NCBI GenBank assembly: GCA_003427395.1
Contig: BFEA01000543.1
Location: 84,046-114,866, forward strand
DNA from: Chara braunii
Taxonomy: Eukaryota > Streptophyta > Charophyceae > Charales > Characeae
Direction of reading: 5' to 3'
Length of the DNA stretch: 30,821 nt
Below the pieces are notes generated by a model. It was not told the origin of the DNA and ran no database searches. It saw only the letters and a list, made by a program, of their open reading frames with translations. Positions 9,255 to 19,302 of this stretch are shown here, piece by piece. The translations under genes were made by a program, and so were the position numbers. How positions within the stretch are numbered: position 1 is the first letter of the stretch; each line of letters starts with the position of its first letter.

Positions 9255-10146
9255 TGTGGGGTTGGGGTAAAAGGAGTCAGGGTTAGGAAGGAATGTTATT
9301 TTCAAGGGTTTGGGGCGTGAGTGACATGCTATGAATGGATTAAAGGTTGACACTTCTAGCGCATTTTGTGTCTGCATTTGTATGTGTGTATGTTTTTTCT
9401 TGCATCTGCACAGGTGTTGGACATTTGTGTCGTCTTCTGAGTTTGGGATCATCTGAGATATTCGGGCAAAGGGACACGACAATCGTGAAAGTGAGGTCCA
9501 CCGTTCAGTCAGCTCCCCTGATTTACATACATACATATATATATATACATATATATATACATATATATATATACTTGTGAATGAGATCGTAGTTGGTCGG
9601 GCTCGGAAAGTCATTTGTCTAGGCTTTGTTTGGGGAGAATAGGAGACTACAAAGGGGATCGACCCTAGCATTCTCACATGATAAGCAAAGTAAACGTTGA
9701 GTCACTGTCATAGTTAGCTAAGCGTGGAAGACAGTCCGAGAAGTCGACCTGATTAAATAGTCGGTCCGGAGAGTTAGCACCTCGGGGTTCGACATACGAG
9801 TCAGTCTTAAGGCGTTCTACCGCGCGTATGCCTATGCTATGGTGATCGAAAAAACGCCCTCGGCTGACCTACCTGTGCGATTGCATGTAAAAGCCTTCGC
9901 ACGTGGGTGAGTAGCTCAACAGGGATACGCCCACGTAAGGGATGGTGACAGCTCCCGCAGGTGGAGGTATGTTGTACCACGAGGGATCCCTAACCTGCTG
10001 TAGGGAGTCGCGAGAGGTATAGCACGTGCGCACGGTCGGAGTTGGTATTGCGTAAAGTGACAAAAAGAAAGTCCCGCTTGACACGACTGCGAGGTCCAAC
10101 ACCAAAAACTACTTTATGTCTGAGTGTGGGACCGCCGCGCGCGACA
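9255..10146 (+). mobile_element. Left LTR of a large LTR retrotransposon
   Basis: About 892 bp beginning TGTGGGG and ending GCGACA (TG...CA). It aligns along its whole length with 22536-23424 at roughly 92-94% by eye. It contains a (TA/CA)n tract at about 9530-9573. Downstream, after two bases (GG), comes a primer-binding site, which fixes this as the 5' LTR on the plus strand. Homology with the other copy also includes 17 bp just outside the proposed left end (9238-9254), so the exact left edge is uncertain. Confidence 0.85.
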
Positions 10147-10148
10147 GG

Positions 10149-10168
10149 TGGCGCCGTTGCCGGGGATC
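10149..10168 (+). promoter_or_regulatory. Primer-binding site for tRNA-Asp
   Basis: TGGCGCCGTTGCCGGGGA plus the next two bases is complementary to the 3' end of plant-type tRNA-Asp(GTC), including CCA. It begins 2 bp after the LTR terminal CA, where reverse transcription of minus-strand DNA is primed. The same PBS is common in plant Ty3/gypsy elements. Confidence 0.9.
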
Positions 10169-11311
10169 TCGCTTCCTAGCCGAGGTCCTCAGTGAACGAA
10201 CTCGGGTTTGGTAAGTCGATGATCCAGGCAAAACGACAACTCTAATTTATTTACCGGGATATAATTTGAGTAAGGATTCTGAGTGGGGAGTACGCAAGGG
10301 TGGTCATAGCATATAAACCACTTGAGGATTTATAGAGCGGAATAGTTACTAAGAGCGAATATGTGGCACAAGTAAGGCGACAGTCAGCAATAACTTGTAG
10401 GAAGGGTCGCCCTAAAAAGTGAAAGGAGAAGTATGTCACTAATAGTAAGGTGAGGTTATCTAGAATCTCTCAAAGACCGATGGTATTAAGTCAGATAGTT
10501 TTAAAGGCTCTATTGTCTAACTATTGTCCTCTCATTAATATGACACCCAAAAGACCGTGAGACTGGTGCTGAGAGAGGAAGATGCGGAAGGTAAGGAAAG
10601 ACCGCCGATAGAGCTATGGAGTTGATCAAAGAGCGGAGGATTGAGAAAAAGAAAATGAAGGGCTAGAAGAGAAGGAAGAAGGGGTAGACGCTCGTAGGCA
10701 TCAGGACGAGTGGAGTGAGCGTACCCCGTCTCCAGGGAAGATGACATATTACGAATGTGAGAGACGTTAATCTAAGCAGGTCATTCATTTGAGTTATCCA
10801 TTTAAAATTATTCATCCATACCAGGTAAGCCTATTTCAATACTATTCACATGAAACTATCTATCTGATGTATTTTATTCATGGTTAATTACTTGAGTCGT
10901 CTATCTGAGTTTATTTATTCCAGACTGTACACTTGAAGTCATCTGTCTGAGCTAATCAAATTTCGTTATTCATCTATGTTTATTTCACTTAAGTCCATAC
11001 ATCTGGATTGCTCTCCTTATAAAGAGATAGAAAAGCTATGCAAAATCCACGTCCGACGCGGGTTCGGGGATGAATGGAGTGACCGACTCCTTGGGGGAAG
11101 AAATTCTCTCAAGAGGTGGTCAATGTGTAGAGTCTATCCTTGAGGGGACTTACAATCCTAAGTTATCCTTTCCCTGACAAGATGGTTTGAAGGAGCTATA
11201 AATTTGTCTTCTAAGGTAGTAGTGAGACCCGCGCCGGAACTAAGTTTCTGGTCCATAGTGGGGTGTTGTCACCTGACCCTTTGAGGAATGGTGACTACAT
11301 GACTACTGAGA
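10169..11311 (+). other. 5' internal (leader) region of the LTR element
   Basis: Mostly non-coding as it stands. It carries a degenerate ~42-bp tandem array (listed separately) and no domain-bearing open frame. Long untranslated leaders are usual between PBS and gag. Confidence 0.45.
10786..11010 (+). repeat. Degenerate ~42-bp tandem array
   Basis: The motif (A)CTTGAGTCNTCTATCTGAG recurs at about 10786, 10848, 10890, 10931 and 10987 with AT-rich fill. Spacing is 41-62 bp and units are diverged. Confidence 0.55.
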
Positions 11312-11467
11312 AGGAAAAAAGTGTTTGAACCTTGTCAGGCTATGGTCTATGATGGAGGCAACTACTGCGTGCCACAAGGAGGTAAGGGGTGATTCCCCAA
11401 CTATCTTTGTGTCAAGTGGGTTGATCATCACAAGAAGGGATATGTCATCCTGGGACGTGTACGGTGA
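11312..11467 (+). pseudogene. Possible gag-region relic
   Basis: Apart from one in-frame TGA at 11390, this frame reads 50 codons with a Cys/His cluster (CVKWVDHH) vaguely like a broken zinc knuckle. It lies in the 5' internal region of the LTR element. Weak evidence: short, no domain proof. Confidence 0.2.
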
Positions 11468-12051
11468 GGTTGTCTACTAATTAACCAAAGTTTGCAAGGA
11501 ACAGATACTGGAATCGGAGGGTGAACCAGTGAGGCTTGGTCCTTGAGCGGGGCTTGGGAGCCTAAGATGTTGTCCCTTTAGGGGATTACACTGCCCCTGG
11601 ACACAATATACTCCTGTCAAAGCCCAGGGAGTAGAATGTAGTACTCTCATTATCTTTGCATCCGAAAACATTTATCATTAAAAACTTCATTTACTACATC
11701 ATGACTATTGCCTATGATCATAATAAGTTACCATAAGTTTTTCGTCATCACCAATGTATGCATATGATTATTAGGTTTGTCTTTTCGCTTGCTAAAACTA
11801 TTTACACACTCAACTATTATAATTATTAATTGTTGTGATTATTATGACAGTATATCCCCACTATGAGTAACAGTCATTATAATAATTATGACCTTCAGAA
11901 ATTGCAAATGCATTACTACCGAAATATACTATTACGACCTGCTTTTGGGTGATGTTAGGCGTTTGGAAATTAGCAATGGTAGTCAGGTATGATTTGAATA
12001 TTACCTTTCATAAAGAATATAGTAGGAAGGAGAGACATTGTAAAGTGATGA

Positions 12052-12874
12052 GAGGTTTTACTAGGCGTTTATCTATGTGAGCAGGACCTAAGGGTAGAAG
12101 AAGAAGCACACTTCAGAGACGATTGTGAGATGTTTGCCAGATACATTAATGCAGGGATGACTGAATTTGATACACAAGGGAGGTAAGTTGCCAGCGCTAG
12201 ACAGACAGTCCCCGGGACATCCAAGGGTGACAGAGTAAAACCTCCTCAGATACTGGGGTTGAATAGCACCTTCCTAGTTTAGAAAGAAGTGGAGATATGA
12301 ACTCCTAGATAAAATTGAAGTTTTTTTGGGTGAGAGGGAACATGGGAGAGTAGAATGCAGTCTGGAAAGAGAGCAAATTATTTCCTTAAGTTTTGATAGA
12401 CTAAAGGCTAGAATAGTATAAGAAAACACATAAACATTTGAAGATAGACAATGATGATGAGAGAGATAAATCGCAAGTCTGAGTCATTGTAACATATTTT
12501 ATATTTATATATGTATCCAAAGGGGATGAGTTGGTGACCAAAAACACTTTCACATTGTGAGTGAATCCTTGTCTATGGTTGAGCCTTTTGTGAATCAGTA
12601 TCTCCCTTTGTCTATCACTATTGGAGTCATCTGAGGCCTAAAGGTGGTGATAGAGGAACGGACGGATCTGTATTTTATGTGAAAGTTTGATGAATTTGTG
12701 AAGCTTCAAAGCTGGATTGATTGTACATTTCTTGTTAGAGACCATGCTACGACATGGATAGACTCCTTTGAGTCTTATCAATTCTTTGCTGAAATTCTTT
12801 GGCAATCTTTATGAAAGTGGTGTTTTTTTTTTTGTGGATTCTGACAAGCAAAGAGTCAATAAAAGTTTATTTTA
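12052..12874 (+). pseudogene. Decayed gag of the LTR retrotransposon
   Basis: Broken plus-strand frames read as consecutive parts of one hydrophilic protein. 12052-12282 has one TAA at 12184 and includes a segment FRDDCEMFARYINAGM. 12284-12421 is a charged helical stretch (ELLDKIEVFLGEREHGR). After frameshifts, 12536-12814 contains SWIDCTFLVRDHATTWIDSF, which resembles the Retrotrans_gag core (hydrophobic-Leu-x-Asp-x-Ala-x-x-Trp), and a VDSDKQRV segment follows near 12837-12863. The position, about 2 kb after the PBS on the plus strand, is where gag should be. At least two stops and two frameshifts rule out function. The gag assignment is inference from pattern and place. Confidence 0.45.
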
Positions 12875-12884
12875 AAAATAATGG

Positions 12885-13020
12885 TTATATATATAAAAAT
12901 AATAGTTTTATATATATATCGTCACAAACAGAACTGCCCGGTAAAACCGTAGGCAGAGAGAGAAGAGGACAACAAACGATATATATCGTCACAAAATATA
13001 TATATATATATATATACAAA
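12885..13020 (+). repeat. AT-microsatellite with duplicated TATATATCGTCACAAA
   Basis: TATATATCGTCACAAA occurs near 12913 and again near 12982, each next to (TA)n. The stretch ends in a long (AT)n at about 12998-13016. Confidence 0.7.
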
Positions 13021-13892
13021 ATGACCCCGAGGTGCGTGCCTCACCGAGCTATGATCAAAGACTTGGAGGGCACAACCCTGAGTGGCAGCCTAACGAATGC
13101 TCAATTATTGGAAATCTCATTTATTTGGTTTATTTAAAAAACATCGTTCATCCACCTCAAGGGTTAGCCTGAGGCCATAAATTACCAAGCCTATGGTGGG
13201 AAATTGGCATCGTTGGGACGTAACTCCTAGCGTGGGCTACTGATCTAGCATAACCAGGCAGCAGACCCTTCGACTATGGCCTAGAAGAGAAACTAGAGGG
13301 GTGGTCACCCCAAATGAAAGGATCTATTTAGGTGGATGTCGAAGGGGTCGAGATTAGTAAATTTTAAAGATAGGATAAATATCCCATCGTTGCGCAACCG
13401 GCGAGGGTAACCACGGATAAGCAACAACGCGGTGGGCCGCAGCTCCGGCCTGATCAGCACGACTGTGGTGGGTCATGATGGAAACCGTTGTCCTCCTGTA
13501 TTAGGCTTCGGGCAGGACAGCAGGCAATTGTGGATTGTGATATCAAGAATTGAACAACCAAGGTCTCACTTAGGACCCGCGTTTGACGGGTTGAGTTCGT
13601 ACGTGAACACCAGTCTTGAAAACAACCAACGAATACCTGGACCAAAGACTAAGGGTGTGGGGGAAGGAAAGGTGCGTTGTCATACTTAACTATTTCATAT
13701 ACTTTAGTACAGATTAAGTATCCCCACTTCCAGTCATTATATTTTATGTGGGAGACCCGGTTTAAAATCCTGGCAGTAATACTGAAAAGTAGGGTGACGG
13801 CGTCAATCCTAAAACCACATTTCATTTCAGGATTCGGATTTGACGATTTGTTTGTCGAAAAACATCTTTTTTTTTTTTTACATATAGTTCTC
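13021..13892. other. Unassigned internal sequence
   Basis: No domain-bearing frame. A sequence GGTTTAAAATCC near 13761 resembles a degenerate B-box in a tRNA 3'-half relic, but no A-box was found in range. Confidence 0.3.
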
Positions 13893-13965
13893 CAAGCGAC
13901 GGGGACGTCGCTTAATGGGGTCAGGGATACTGTCGGACCAAATACCCTTCCAAGGGTATTTGGTC
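13893..13965. repeat. Two hairpins, including a 14-bp palindrome
   Basis: AAGCGAC and GTCGCTT form a 7-bp stem with a 6-nt loop at about 13895-13914. GACCAAATACCCTT (13936-13949) and AAGGGTATTTGGTC (13952-13965) are perfect inverted arms separated by CC. Confidence 0.85.
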
Positions 13966-14137
13966 ATGTTTTTGCATTCGACATGGTGACGGCGTCGGCT
14001 ACCATGATGGAGCCAGTCGGGAACGGAAAGGGGTGTGTACGCTTGAGCGTGACACTCGAAAACAAATTTCTCGGCCAATGAACCCGGGATGAATCGGTGA
14101 GAAAATTTCGATAAGTATGCGCGCGTTATTATGACGT

Positions 14138-14203
14138 GCGCTCTGATGGTTAGAGTCGGTACTAATACCCTTCGACCAAAGAGGTCCAGGGGTCGATTGG
14201 GTT
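14138..14203 (+). ncRNA. tRNA-like sequence, degenerate
   Basis: GCTCTGATGGTTAGAG resembles an A-box/D-arm and GGGGTCGATTGG resembles a B-box about 40 bp later. The relic is probably SINE-derived. Confidence 0.35.
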
Positions 14204-14360
14204 AAGTGCTATGTCGGGTAAACCTACAACCTACACCATGACGGAGGCTTAAGCATCCGTACGATCGTCAAGTTAAAATTAATATACTCCCCGACCATAC
14301 GAGCGAAGCGATTAACAATGAGTGATCGTCAGGTTGAGGTAGCACCCTGAAAAACTAAGA

Positions 14361-14420
14361 GCTTGGCTCAAGCGGTATACCACGAGTAGGACTGAGGGTC
14401 TCGCCCGAGTTCCCGCATAT
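14361..14420 (+). ncRNA. A-box-bearing tRNA-like relic
   Basis: TGGCTCAAGCGG (14364-14375) fits the A-box consensus TRGCNNARNNGG. The expected B-box is not recognisable downstream. Confidence 0.3.
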
Positions 14421-14790
14421 GGCGAAGCGTTTGCCTATTGAACGGTGACTTCATGACTGCGCGGCACGCCTGCCTTTACTAGGTATGGTACCAACCTACC
14501 TGCTACTTGAGTGTTTTCCCCGCCGTTCTGAGTATGCGGGTTTACCCCGCTGCCTTATAACTTTTCCGCCGCATCCCTCAAGGCCACGACAACAGTACCG
14601 GGCCTCCGGGCCTTTCGCGCAACCAAGTGCCTTTGCGGGGCACACGCACACTTAGGTCGGCAAGCACTCAGATAGTCAATCAGGCCAGCAGGCGTGTGCA
14701 CACGCAGACCTAGAAGACAGGCCCGGGCCGCTAATCGGTCAAAGTCACTGCTCTATACATACCAGAGCAACTCCCTTTCTACTCGAATTG

Positions 14791-14877
14791 GGAGCTAGCT
14801 CAGTAGGTTAGGGTGCAGACCGTTCAGCGACAGACTCAAGGATCGAATTTGTCTGACCCCTGAGCAAGCTCCTTTTT
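14791..14877 (+). ncRNA. tRNA-like SINE head with T5 terminator
   Basis: GGAGCT...AAGCTCC can form an acceptor-like stem (14791-14796 with 14867-14872). TAGCTCAGTAGGTTAG is a good A-box and GATCGAATT a near B-box. TTTTT follows at once (14873-14877), the Pol III terminator. An 8-bp stem, AGCTCCTT (14867-14874) with AAGGAGCT (14880-14887), competes with the acceptor stem. An (ATT)n tract at about 15058-15092 could be the tail of a ~300-bp SINE. Confidence 0.5.
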
Positions 14878-14899
14878 GCAAGGAGCTCAGCTTTAACCC

Positions 14900-14990
14900 C
14901 GCATTCGAAAGGCCGGGACTTGAACCCGTGACCTTGAAATTGGGGTTAGCCGCGGTTAGACCCCGTTATGGCAGTTGGCACAACGGGGTA
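14900..14990 (-). ncRNA. tRNA-like sequence, minus strand
   Basis: The minus strand has a perfect B-box GGTTCAAGTCC (14926-14916) inside a CGGG/CCCG T-arm stem. The 5' half is poorly tRNA-like. It faces the plus-strand head at 14791, so two tRNA-derived pieces meet tail to tail. Confidence 0.4.
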
Positions 14991-15036
14991 GTTAGCAGTT
15001 AAAATTTTCTTTTATCTGTTTATTTATTAGTTAGAT

Positions 15037-15095
15037 TTGATTTTCTTTTTATTATATTCTTATTATTTCATTATTATTATTATTATCATTATTTT
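15037..15095 (+). repeat. T-rich stretch with (ATT)n
   Basis: ATT microsatellite. A possible 3' tail of the tRNA-like element upstream. Confidence 0.7.
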
Positions 15096-15289
15096 AGTTT
15101 TTGATCCCGTAGTTACTTTCCACAGATTCGCTTCAGTGAATCTATGTAAGGAAGTCGGGCGGATTCATTCCCATGAAGTCTACTCGACTTCGAACGCGGC
15201 ATCCGCGACTCCGGTCTGCGTTTCGGGCAAAGTGCTCGTTGGGATCGTCGAGCGACACCACTAGCCGTGCTAGCAGCGGGGTGGGAAGG

Positions 15290-15735
15290 TGCACGGAGAG
15301 AGAGAGCGATGAGGGACGAGCGGGAAAAGGAGGAGGAGATGCGCAGGGAGGAGAGGAAGAAGGAGGGCGCAGGGAGGATGCGCAAGCGTGCACGGTAGAA
15401 GGAGGCGCGGGGAGGATGCGTAGCGTGCGCGAGAGCGCGCACAAAGACTAGAAGAGCAAGCGCGGGGGTAGCAGAAAAGGAAGTGCGCGGAGGGGAGGAA
15501 GAAGGTCGCGCGCTGGAAACAGTAGAGTTAAGGATATGGGATAAGAGTGGAAGAAAGGCAGGCGCAAGGAGGAAGTGCGAGCAAGCAACTCACACGAGAA
15601 GAGGAGATAGCGCGAAGGAGCTCGTGAGGGGAATAGCGAGAGTAGTAATTGGAGAAGAAGAAGAAGGGGGGAGGAGGAGGAGAAGACGAAGAGGGAGAAG
15701 GGAAGGGGATCGGACGCGACAGGAAAGATCGTTGT
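15290..15735 (+). other. Purine-rich, CG-punctuated tract
   Basis: The plus strand is overwhelmingly A/G with scattered GCGC, keeping several frames open (Arg/Glu/Gly-rich on plus, Ser/Leu/Pro-rich on minus). A related tract lies at about 16990-17180. These frames are compositional and are not called as genes. Confidence 0.7.
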
Positions 15736-15820
15736 AATTATCGATCTTGAATGGGGGTTACCTAGTAAATGCGAGACAATCAGCTCGCGCTAATTACGCC
15801 CCTGCCCTTTGTACATACCT

Positions 15821-15857
<37 letters not shown>

Positions 15858-15926
15858 CTGGATTGAGGTGATCTCGGCAGTTTGCCGCCGGGGTTGCTAT
15901 GAGAAGTTCCTGAAACTTTATCACGA

Positions 15927-15942
15927 AGAAGAAGAAGAAGAA

Positions 15943-15973
<31 letters not shown>

Positions 15974-16017
15974 AGGGAGAAGGAGGAGAGGAAGGAGAAG
16001 GAGGAGAAGGGAAGTAG
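15927..16017 (+). repeat. (AAG)n / GAGAAGG microsatellite
   Basis: Long GAA/AAG tract grading into GAGAAGGA units just before the sequence gap. Confidence 0.9.
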
Positions 16018-16069
16018 AGATGGACACCTACCTGACGTACGGTCGGACGACGACGACGAGCTAACAACG

Positions 16070-16553
16070 NNNNNNNNNNNNNNNNNNNNNNNNNNNNNNN
16101 NNNNNNNNNNNNNNNNNNNNNNNNNNNNNNNNNNNNNNNNNNNNNNNNNNNNNNNNNNNNNNNNNNNNNNNNNNNNNNNNNNNNNNNNNNNNNNNNNNNN
16201 NNNNNNNNNNNNNNNNNNNNNNNNNNNNNNNNNNNNNNNNNNNNNNNNNNNNNNNNNNNNNNNNNNNNNNNNNNNNNNNNNNNNNNNNNNNNNNNNNNNN
16301 NNNNNNNNNNNNNNNNNNNNNNNNNNNNNNNNNNNNNNNNNNNNNNNNNNNNNNNNNNNNNNNNNNNNNNNNNNNNNNNNNNNNNNNNNNNNNNNNNNNN
16401 NNNNNNNNNNNNNNNNNNNNNNNNNNNNNNNNNNNNNNNNNNNNNNNNNNNNNNNNNNNNNNNNNNNNNNNNNNNNNNNNNNNNNNNNNNNNNNNNNNNN
16501 NNNNNNNNNNNNNNNNNNNNNNNNNNNNNNNNNNNNNNNNNNNNNNNNNNNNN

Positions 16554-16626
<73 letters not shown>
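16070..16626. other. Assembly gap followed by (GA)n
   Basis: N run 16070-16553, then (AG)n to 16626. The gap starts just after a donor-like motif near 16030 and ends inside a dinucleotide repeat, so its true length and content are unknown. Confidence 0.98.
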
Positions 16627-16629
<3 letters not shown>

Positions 16630-16702
16630 CAAAGGAGAGGGAACATTCACATCGATAGAAGGGAGGAGACCGACTGTCGACCCAATGAAACGCACCGTCA
16701 CT

Positions 16703-16775
16703 ATGAATGTATGAGGCCGGAAAGATAGCCGATATCTTTCCGGCCTCGGCTATCTTTCCGGCCTCATACATTCAT
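16703..16775. repeat. Perfect 30-bp-arm hairpin
   Basis: Arms 16703-16732 and 16746-16775 are exact inverted repeats around a 13-nt loop. The loop (TATCTTTCCGGCC) is itself the complement of a segment in the left arm (GGCCGGAAAGATA), so a second, smaller hairpin competes with the large one. An (ATT)n tract begins at the right arm's end (16771-16802). Confidence 0.95.
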
Positions 16776-16802
16776 TATTATTATTATTATTATTATTATT
16801 AA
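16776..16802. repeat. (ATT)n tract
   Basis: Microsatellite immediately abutting the 30-bp-arm hairpin. Confidence 0.9.
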
Positions 16803-17199
16803 TTAGTAAAAGTAGTAATAGTAGTAGTATTATAGTGATTATATCGACTGCGGTTCTAGCTACAAAGTACAGAAAGTGAAGTTAGTAGGGGGAAGTGAGA
16901 ATAGAGGGGATGGCGACCGGGATAGCAAGAAGGGAAGGCGCGTACGGATACTCGATCGATGACGAGCTCGGGCTCGGTCGAAAGAGCAAAGGCAACAACA
17001 AAACGTGCGGAGGGATTGAAGGAGGAAGGCGTGAGTGAAGGAGGAAGGAAACCGCGCGAGGAGTAGAAGAGAAACGGCCGCGCAGAAGAAGGAAAAGTGC
17101 GCAGGGAAGAAGAAGAAGGAGAAGAAGAAGAAAGGAGGGGAAGGAGAAGAGAGAAAAAGGGGGAAGGAGGGAGAGAAGGAGAGTGCATAGCCTTGGGGA

Positions 17200-17300
17200 C
17201 ACGTGGCATCTGTACGTGGGGATCGAGGTGGTGAGTGATACGGGATACTTACCGGGTGTTGGAAAGCGTGCGACATCGATCGTCATGTGCTCGTACTTCG
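17200..17300 (-). repeat. Exon-like ~100-bp repeat, copy A
   Basis: The minus strand reads AAGTACGAGC... ending in CCCG|GTAAGT (donor edge at 17253/17252), then a conserved block ending GCCACGTG. Aligned with copies B (17664) and C (18323). Confidence 0.6.
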
Positions 17301-17569
17301 GGAAATGCTGTTGATGTCATCTTTCGAATTCATATTATAGGCTAGATAGGATCCACCACATGTATTCTGGGCGCCGAGCGCTAGATAGGATATCAACTTT
17401 AGTTCTTCGTTGATGATGGCGAGAATATTTTAGCATTGTCAATTATGAACTCTTGGTGTGTTCTTATTTGGTGGATGTCGTGATGCAATGATGCTGTTGG
17501 TTCGAGGTCAAGACTATCTGGACTCGTATGTATGATGCTGTTTGATTACTGAAGATCGTTATTTTTGCA

Positions 17570-17570
<1 letters not shown>

Positions 17571-17639
<69 letters not shown>

Positions 17640-17640
17640 C
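17571..17640. repeat. (ATT)n microsatellite
   Basis: About 23 ATT units, preceded by TTTTTGCATATTT. A similar lead-in precedes the tract at 18711. A GGTTCGAGGTC B-box-like motif lies about 75 bp upstream at 17499. Confidence 0.9.
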
Positions 17641-17663
17641 AGGTGCAATGTGGTTCTTGAGTC

Positions 17664-17762
17664 CACGTGACATCCGTGTGGGGAATTGAGGTTGTGAGTG
17701 ATGCGAAAGACATACCTGGTGCTTGACGTATGCGGCATTGGCTGAAATCTGCCCGTACTTCA
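17664..17762 (-). repeat. Exon-like ~100-bp repeat, copy B
   Basis: The minus strand opens with an ATG-led 16-codon frame (MKYGQISANAAYVKHQ) ending at CAG|GTATGT (edge at 17716/17715), a strong 5' splice-site match. The conserved CACTCACAACCTCAATTCCCC block follows. Confidence 0.6.
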
Positions 17763-18322
17763 CTTCTCCTTCTCCCCCCCTCTCATCATCTTGACTTCAC
17801 TACATCTGCGGACTACGAGAGAAAAGAGACAGAACTTGGGAACGTCGGATCCAGACTCGATCTTTGGACTTCAGACATTGCAACGAGGGGTATTTGGGAC
17901 TTGTGACAAAAGCTTGGTGCAGACGACTTTCACATCTCTCTCCCTCCTATCGTCTGATTCCCCTTCTCTTCGTCTGATCCCCTTCTCTTCGTCTGTGTAT
18001 ATACGGGGACAGTGCCAAGTTGTCCATTACGTGACTCTGGCACGTGTTACTTTATTTCTTCTCTGCCTTTTGCCTTTCTAGAAATGTTGCTAGATGAACG
18101 TCCGACATTACGGCTCCCATATCAGCTCTTCTCTAATACGTCCCCCACGCGAGGAGCAACTACCAAGCAGATTGAATGCTGATTGTTTCACTTAAACAAT
18201 GCAAAACTTGCTTCACATCAGTGGCCTTTGAACAACTTCCCTGGGGCAATCATCAATGACATGATCTGAGCCCGCCAAACTGAGACTCACCCATGTGCGC
18301 TTGCACTTGCACACACAACAAG

Positions 18323-18424
18323 CACGTGGCATACTGTGTGTTGGGGGATTGAGGTTGTGAGTGAAGGAGGACACGTACCTGGTAGAGGTGGAGATCGGCA
18401 TTGGTGTTAACATCATCACTTGCT
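18323..18424 (-). repeat. Exon-like ~100-bp repeat, copy C
   Basis: Same structure as A and B. The minus strand ends its exon-like part at CCAG|GTACGT (edge at 18379/18378), followed by CACTCACAACCTCAATCCCCC and GCCACGTG. Confidence 0.6.
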
Positions 18425-18710
18425 GGTAGTCAAGTTGTCTGGTTGCTGTCATACTGTAGTTGTAGTGATAGGCTGTAGAGTAGATAGGGCGTCTGGCGCC
18501 GTTCAAAAGAGAGAGCTACATTGGGTTATGTTGTTGGTGTTGCCCGAATGGGCTTGGACATCGACTCACGATTCTGCTGTGTCTTTCTCAAATGGATGGA
18601 TACTCAGTTCCGTTATGCTATCTGTTCCTGCTGTGACAAGTTGGACATCAATGTGATTCTGCGATTTTGATTTTTGTGCTTCGTCCGCATTCATGTCCTT
18701 TGCATTTTAT

Positions 18711-18727
18711 ATTTATTATTATTATTA

Positions 18728-18785
<58 letters not shown>

Positions 18786-18786
18786 T
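18711..18786. repeat. (ATT)n microsatellite
   Basis: About 25 ATT units with one imperfect unit. Confidence 0.9.
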
Positions 18787-19056
18787 TCATTCACCCTTTT
18801 CATGCATGAGAACGGCAGCACAGTAGACTGGCGCCATGCGCCCGCTAAAAACTCAGAGATATGGGAACCCGGGTACGGGTTCACTTTCAAAGACTACGGC
18901 GACTCGGCTCCCAACATTTCACTGTTCACACACACCGGATCACCCTGGATATCACACACACGACACTCTGATCTCACAGTCACAGATTCACAGTGACACA
19001 CAGGACACACTGCCACTGTGACATACACAAGACGCCCGGTACACCGTGACACGCAA

Positions 19057-19302
19057 CCAGACGGTGTGACCCAGGCAGATACGCGACACACAGCCAGACG
19101 GTGTGACCCAGGCAGATACGGTGACACACACAGATAAATGTATGTACACAGACAGCCACACGTACACAGTGACGCGGCTGTACGAGTTGACACAGTTGTA
19201 CGTGGTGATACAGTGGTATGCCGTTACGCAGTTGTACACAAGGATACAACTGTACGCAGTGACACCGCTGTACACAACGACGCGGCTGTACCTAACCGGT
19301 GG
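19057..19302 (+). repeat. 18-bp minisatellite, degenerate
   Basis: Nine clear units from 19141 to 19302 (consensus GYTGTACNNNGTGACRCR). A 27-bp block repeats at 19057 and 19093, a spacing of exactly 36 bp (two units). Because 18 is a multiple of 3 and the unit lacks stops, several frames stay open with hexapeptide repeats. Confidence 0.8.

Noticed and set aside
15173-15737. Arg/Glu-rich plus-strand proteins
   Set aside because: Pure purine bias of the strand keeps the frames open. No recognisable protein features.
15790-16771. Three long minus-strand open frames rich in SL repeats
   Set aside because: They are artefacts of the (GA)n tract and the N run, which translates as X without stops.
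17464-18890. Poly-Asn proteins
   Set aside because: They arise from translating (ATT)n/(AAT)n microsatellites and have no other coherent sequence.
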